Source: Phaeoceros laevis
Lineage: Eukaryota > Anthocerotophyta > Anthocerotopsida > Notothyladales
Direction: 5' to 3'
NCBI GenBank assembly: GCA_049999765.1
Contig: JBNGIQ010007744.1
Span: forward strand, 1-29,125
DNA length: 29,125 nt
The translations under genes and the position numbers were made by a program. Numbering within the stretch: position 1 is the stretch's first letter; each line of letters starts with the position of its first letter. The notes beneath the pieces were generated by a model. The model was given only the letters and a program-made list of their open reading frames with translations, was not told where the DNA came from and made no database searches. Shown piece after piece: positions 26,164-29,125 of the stretch.

Positions 26164-26424
26164 TATTGGAAATAATTAGGCTTTAATTATTAGATATATC
26201 CAGCATTATATATCTAATGATAAACAATACATTAGGATATGAATCGATAGATTCATATCGTCACACACAAGGGTTGCCGACCCAAACATAACCGTCGCAC
26301 CTTCACGGCCACAGGACACCAGCGGTCAAAGGCCTTTATAAGGCCACATGGCCTAAGTAATATCATCTTCTTCTTTTCTCTACCTTCCTACTACTCTGCT
26401 CTCGATCTCTCGATCCTATCTACA
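26164..26424 (+). repeat. 3' LTR of copia element
   Basis: Starts TATTGGAAATAATT and ends CTATCTACA; 261 bp. Nine of about 10 differences from the 5' LTR are transitions. Confidence 0.95.
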
Positions 26425-26429
26425 GGGAT
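26425..26429. repeat. Target-site duplication GGGAT, right copy
   Basis: Matches 19740-19744. The empty site would read CTCGGGATCTCGGGATCTCC, a short tandem repeat. Confidence 0.88.
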
Positions 26430-26924
26430 CTCGGGATCTCCAAAAAAAGGAACGGATTCTCCAAAAAAGTAACGGACACTGTCTTATGTAATGTAGCGCA
26501 TACCGTCTCAAATAACCCACGGTATGTAGGGCACGACAGGGGCTGCTTGTATGTAGCTTGTTTTTTCCCTCATTGTTTCAACTTGGCTTTGCAGCCAGAA
26601 CCTGTGACCCGAGCTGGAACCTTTCACCCGAGCGGGGACCACGGTGAGTGCGGACTTACGAGCACAGCTGGCTTCCCCGGATGTCCGGACTGCTTTTTTT
26701 TCACAAAAAATGGCAAAAACAGCATGCTCGTTTCACCTTGTGCCCATCGCCATACGTTCGCTGCCCATGAATCACCCATAAGTGCAAAAATAACGGGCAT
26801 CCGGGAGGAAATACGACAGTGTTTTTAAAAAGCCCATATAACTTGAAAATTAAGGAAAAAAAAGGGCCACATTTGGAATATGTCCATAATGTGGAGACTG
26901 TGCCCTTTTTCAGGAGACCTTGTT
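26430..26924. mobile_element. Possible small TIR-element relic
   Basis: The right end AGGAGACCTTGTT (26912-26924) is identical to the outer 13 bases of the TIR element's right end, and the left edge (near 26430) has GGATCTCC repeated as GGATTCTCC. The interior is non-coding with A/T runs (26690-26710, 26820-26870) and an 8-bp hairpin CATACCGT/ACGGTATG at 26499-26526. Helicase coding begins right after the right end. The left terminus is weak, so this is tentative. Confidence 0.35.
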
Positions 26925-27181
26925 TGAAGGAAAACATGTGCGATGATATTCTTGCTGCAGAGAGAAGACGAACTAGGAACTATGACTTGCAATCGGACGA
27001 AGATGCTATTGCAAATCGAGGGCTGCTACAACTACAGGATATTCTTCAACAGCAAGGAAAGACATTACGTGACTTCCCTGAGATGCCCCTTCCTCATGCC
27101 GTGATAGGAGACGCAAACATTAACCGCCTTATTGCTGAGGAGAACTGTTATGATAGGGAGGAACTGCAGCGGTATGAAGAG
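26925..27181 (+). pseudogene. Helitron/PIF1-like helicase, first exon piece
   Basis: Starts abruptly as KENMCDDILAAERRRTRNYD, then GLLQLQDILQQQGKTLRDFP, EMPLPHAVIGDANINRLIAE and YDREELQRYEE before GTAAGT. This is the segment before the Walker A motif in plant Helitron-type helicases (LRDFP.MP, NRLIAEE..YD). Upstream Rep and zinc parts are missing; the sequence is cut at the possible TIR relic. Confidence 0.8.
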
Positions 27182-27280
27182 GTAAGTAGTCTGTCAATGA
27201 ATGCTATGGTGTTTGGGTGTATACATGTTTTTTGTCATTTTTTAAAAAGTGCCTCACAAAGTGCATCCTGTATGTTTTAG
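27182..27280 (+). other. Intron in helicase
   Basis: GTAAGT...TATGTTTTAG, 99 bp, phase 0. It joins RYEE to ENCLRLNANQRAIYDEV, matching the expected L...Q..IYD block. Confidence 0.85.
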
Positions 27281-28748
27281 GAGAATTGCCTCCGTCTCAA
27301 TGCCAATCAGCGTGCTATATATGATGAAGTTATGGAGGCGGTCCGGACAGGAACCCAAGCATGTTTTTTTGTCGACAGACCCGCCGGTATAGGGAAGCCT
27401 TTTTTGTATAAAGTGTTATTGGCTGCAGTCCGGGGGGCTCTTGGACGCATTTCCTTGGCAATGGCATCCTCTGGGATTGCTTCCTTGTTGATCATTGGTG
27501 GGCGTATTGCACACTCACGATTCAAGATTCCAATCAACATCCACGAGAGCTCAACATGCAACATTCCTGTAAATACGAAACTTACAGAGCTTATTCGAAG
27601 TATTGTGCTGGTCATTTAGGATGAGGCGCCCATGCAACACCGCCATGTTTTTGAAGCTGTGAACAGAACCTTCAATGATATTGTAGGCAATGAGGGTGAT
27701 GTACACTCAAGGCAATTGTTTGGAGGCAACGTTATGGTTCTTGGAGGAGACTTCATGCAAGTTCTTCCTATCATACCTAAAGGGGGGAGAGCAGATATTG
27801 TAGGTGTGCTTCTCACGATCTTCTGCATTATGGCCAAGCATGAAGGTGCGTAAGCTCACCATCAATATGCGACTAAGTTGGGATGCTAATGCCCCTGATG
27901 CTGAAGAGCAAAGGAGGTTTGCAGAGTGGCTCCTGAGAGTTGGAGATGGAACTGCTGCTCAAGACCCTTCCGATTTTGATACAATACGGTTGCCTGAGGA
28001 TATGGTCTTGCGAGAGGGATCAGACATACAATAGTTGGTGGACTTTGTCTATCCATGATTGTGTGAGAATGTCGAGGACATCTGGTACTTCATAGGGAGA
28101 GCCATTCTTGCATGTCGGAATGATGATGTGTCTAGCTCAACACGAAGATCTTAGAGGCGGCTCATGGGGAGGAGCACACATTTTATAATGCGGACAACAT
28201 ACTACAGATAGATACGGGAGAAAACAATGATGTAGCTTCGGTTTACAATGTGGAGTTCTTAAATTCCCAGTAATTTAGCGGGCTCCTACCTCATATGCTT
28301 ACCTTGAAGGTTGGAGTGCCTATTATGCTGAAGGAGGAACCTAGATGCCAAGAATGGTCTTTGCAATGTATCTCGCCTGATTGTTTAGGGTCTCCAACCC
28401 CGTGTGATTGAGGTTGAGCTCACAAGTGGTCCTCGAAAAAGAGAGCGAGTCTTCATTCCTCGCATCACCTTGAATTCTCCATTGGATCATCTGCCTTTTG
28501 TCACGTAACGGCGCCAATTCCCATGTCAGCTTTCCTTTGCCATGACCATTAACAAGTTTCAAGGGCAAACAATGGATGTGGCTTGCTTACACCTAGAGAC
28601 ACCTGTTTTCACGCATGAGCAATTGTGTGTTGCTCTTTCTCGAGTCACATCAAGAGAAAATGTGAAAGCATATCTTGGAGCATCAAATAGGCTTGTAGAA
28701 CCATTTGAGACTAAAAACATTGTATATCCTGAAGTATTTTCAACGTAG
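27281..28748 (+). pseudogene. Helitron/PIF1-like helicase, remaining part
   Basis: Motifs in order: LNANQRAIYDEV; Walker A region FFVDRPAGIGKPFLYK (normally G-GTGKT/S, so the Thr is Pro); SLAMASSGIASLLIIGG and AHSRFKIPINIHESSTCNI. A TAG follows at 27617-27619 just before DEAPM (Walker B, 27620-27634), then FEAVNRTFNDI and GGNVMVLGGDFMQVLPIIPK. A frameshift near 27810 leads to SSALWPSMKVRKLTINMRLS and FAEWLLRVGDG. Stops and shifts fill 28030-28500 (with NADNILQIDTGENN and LTLKVGVPIML). The end is open: FAMTINKFQGQTMDVACLHL, then EQLCVALSRVTSRENVKAYL. It would unwind DNA during rolling-circle transposition; here it is inactive. Confidence 0.88.
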
Positions 28749-29125
28749 AGTCTAAAACTTTGACAGTGCATATTTTTATTTTCTTCTTATTTGTACTTTA
28801 TGCCGCACTTTTCCTATTCTTTGCCTACCTCGGATGGTCCCGTCGACATCTCCTACACTAGTTTGATATACTATTTTAGCCATGACACAAGTATATTTTC
28901 TATAGTAGATTTGTCTAATATATTATTAATCTAATCTAAATAATTAACTTTTGCTACTTTTTTGTTTCCATATCTTCTTTTTCCCTTTCCCGAACCTCTT
29001 GCCTTAGTTGAACTACTAGTTCCTATTTAGTTTAGATCGTGATTTCCTTTTCCATCCTTCTTTTCCATTTCTATTAAAAATTTGAACTTTTAATATGTTT
29101 ACATTGTTAACTTATATTACTTGTT
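28749..29125. other. AT-rich flank, no gene seen
   Basis: No open frame or RNA gene recognised. CTAGT, which fits the CTRRT end of Helitrons, occurs at about 28856 and 29014, but neither is preceded by a convincing hairpin. Confidence 0.5.

Larger units (their letters stand above)
19745..26424 (+). mobile_element. Ty1/copia retrotransposon, full length but mutated
   Basis: 6.68 kb, with two 261-bp LTRs, 5-bp target duplication, an iMet primer site touching the LTR, and a purine tract. The order gag, protease, integrase, RT, RNase H is that of copia (Pseudoviridae). About 10 LTR differences (3.8% by eye) make it slightly younger than the Ty3 copy. At least five in-frame stops and three frameshifts inactivate it. 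Unusual are a coding-like leader of about 1.1 kb before gag and 670 bp of non-pol sequence before the 3' LTR. Confidence 0.95.

Noticed and set aside
26547-26828. 93-codon plus-strand open frame as a gene
   Set aside because: No motif, and it contains a low-complexity FFF run from a T tract. It lies in the non-coding arm of the possible TIR relic.
28856-28860. CTAGT as the Helitron 3' terminus
   Set aside because: No convincing hairpin 5-15 bases upstream and no known copy to compare; another CTAGT lies at 29014.

Overview
The window reads as nuclear DNA of a land plant, probably a non-seed vascular plant such as a fern or lycophyte. The evidence is pieces of a PLS-type PPR gene and of an organellar PDF-motif (OSB-like) protein, Ty3/gypsy chromovirus and Ty1/copia elements primed by initiator-Met tRNA, a plant-type Helitron/PIF1-like helicase, and GT-AG introns. 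The lineage is an inference and no species is claimed. Nearly everything is mobile DNA, mostly decayed, and no clearly intact host gene is present.

Left part (1-13050): a minus-strand LINE fragment (about 1-1124) abuts the integrase end of an old, badly decayed minus-strand Ty3/gypsy element. That old element is split by a younger plus-strand Ty3 chromovirus (3911-12158). The younger copy has two 239-bp LTRs (about 11 differences by eye), a 5-bp target duplication GGTGT, a primer-binding site and a polypurine tract. The two halves of the old element (1125-3905 and 12164-13050) meet within its protease region. The younger element has a chromodomain-like segment at the end of Gag, about 2 kb of extra coding sequence between gag and protease, and a conventional integrase chromodomain.

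Middle part (13060-19740): a plus-strand, multi-exon gene or gene remnant resembles the DUF7869 family, with three in-phase introns proposed and several frameshifts. It is interrupted at 14331-16834 by an element with 26-bp perfect terminal inverted repeats and a possible 4-bp duplication (GCAA). That element carries, in antisense, pieces of a PPR gene and a PDF-motif gene, so it looks like a Pack-type DNA transposon. Its left terminus supplies a GT that would let the whole insert be spliced as an intron in the correct phase. An array of inverted and direct TGGCAA motifs lies at the 5' end of the gene.

Right part (19740-29125): a Ty1/copia element (19745-26424) has 261-bp LTRs (about 10 differences), target duplication GGGAT, an iMet primer site and the order gag-PR-IN-RT-RH. 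It also has an unusual ~0.9-1.1 kb coding-like leader before gag. A ~490-bp stretch follows that ends in 13 bases matching the terminus of the 14331-16834 element. A decayed Helitron/PIF1-like helicase (26925-28748) with one intron comes next, then AT-rich DNA without a recognisable gene.

The layers suggest this order: old Ty3 and the DUF7869 locus first, then LINE/Ty3 rearrangement and the Pack-type insertion, then the two younger LTR elements. Differences between paired LTRs are mostly transitions, about half at CpG/TpG positions, as expected from decay of methylated DNA. Domain calls were made by reading translations by eye; no database search was run.
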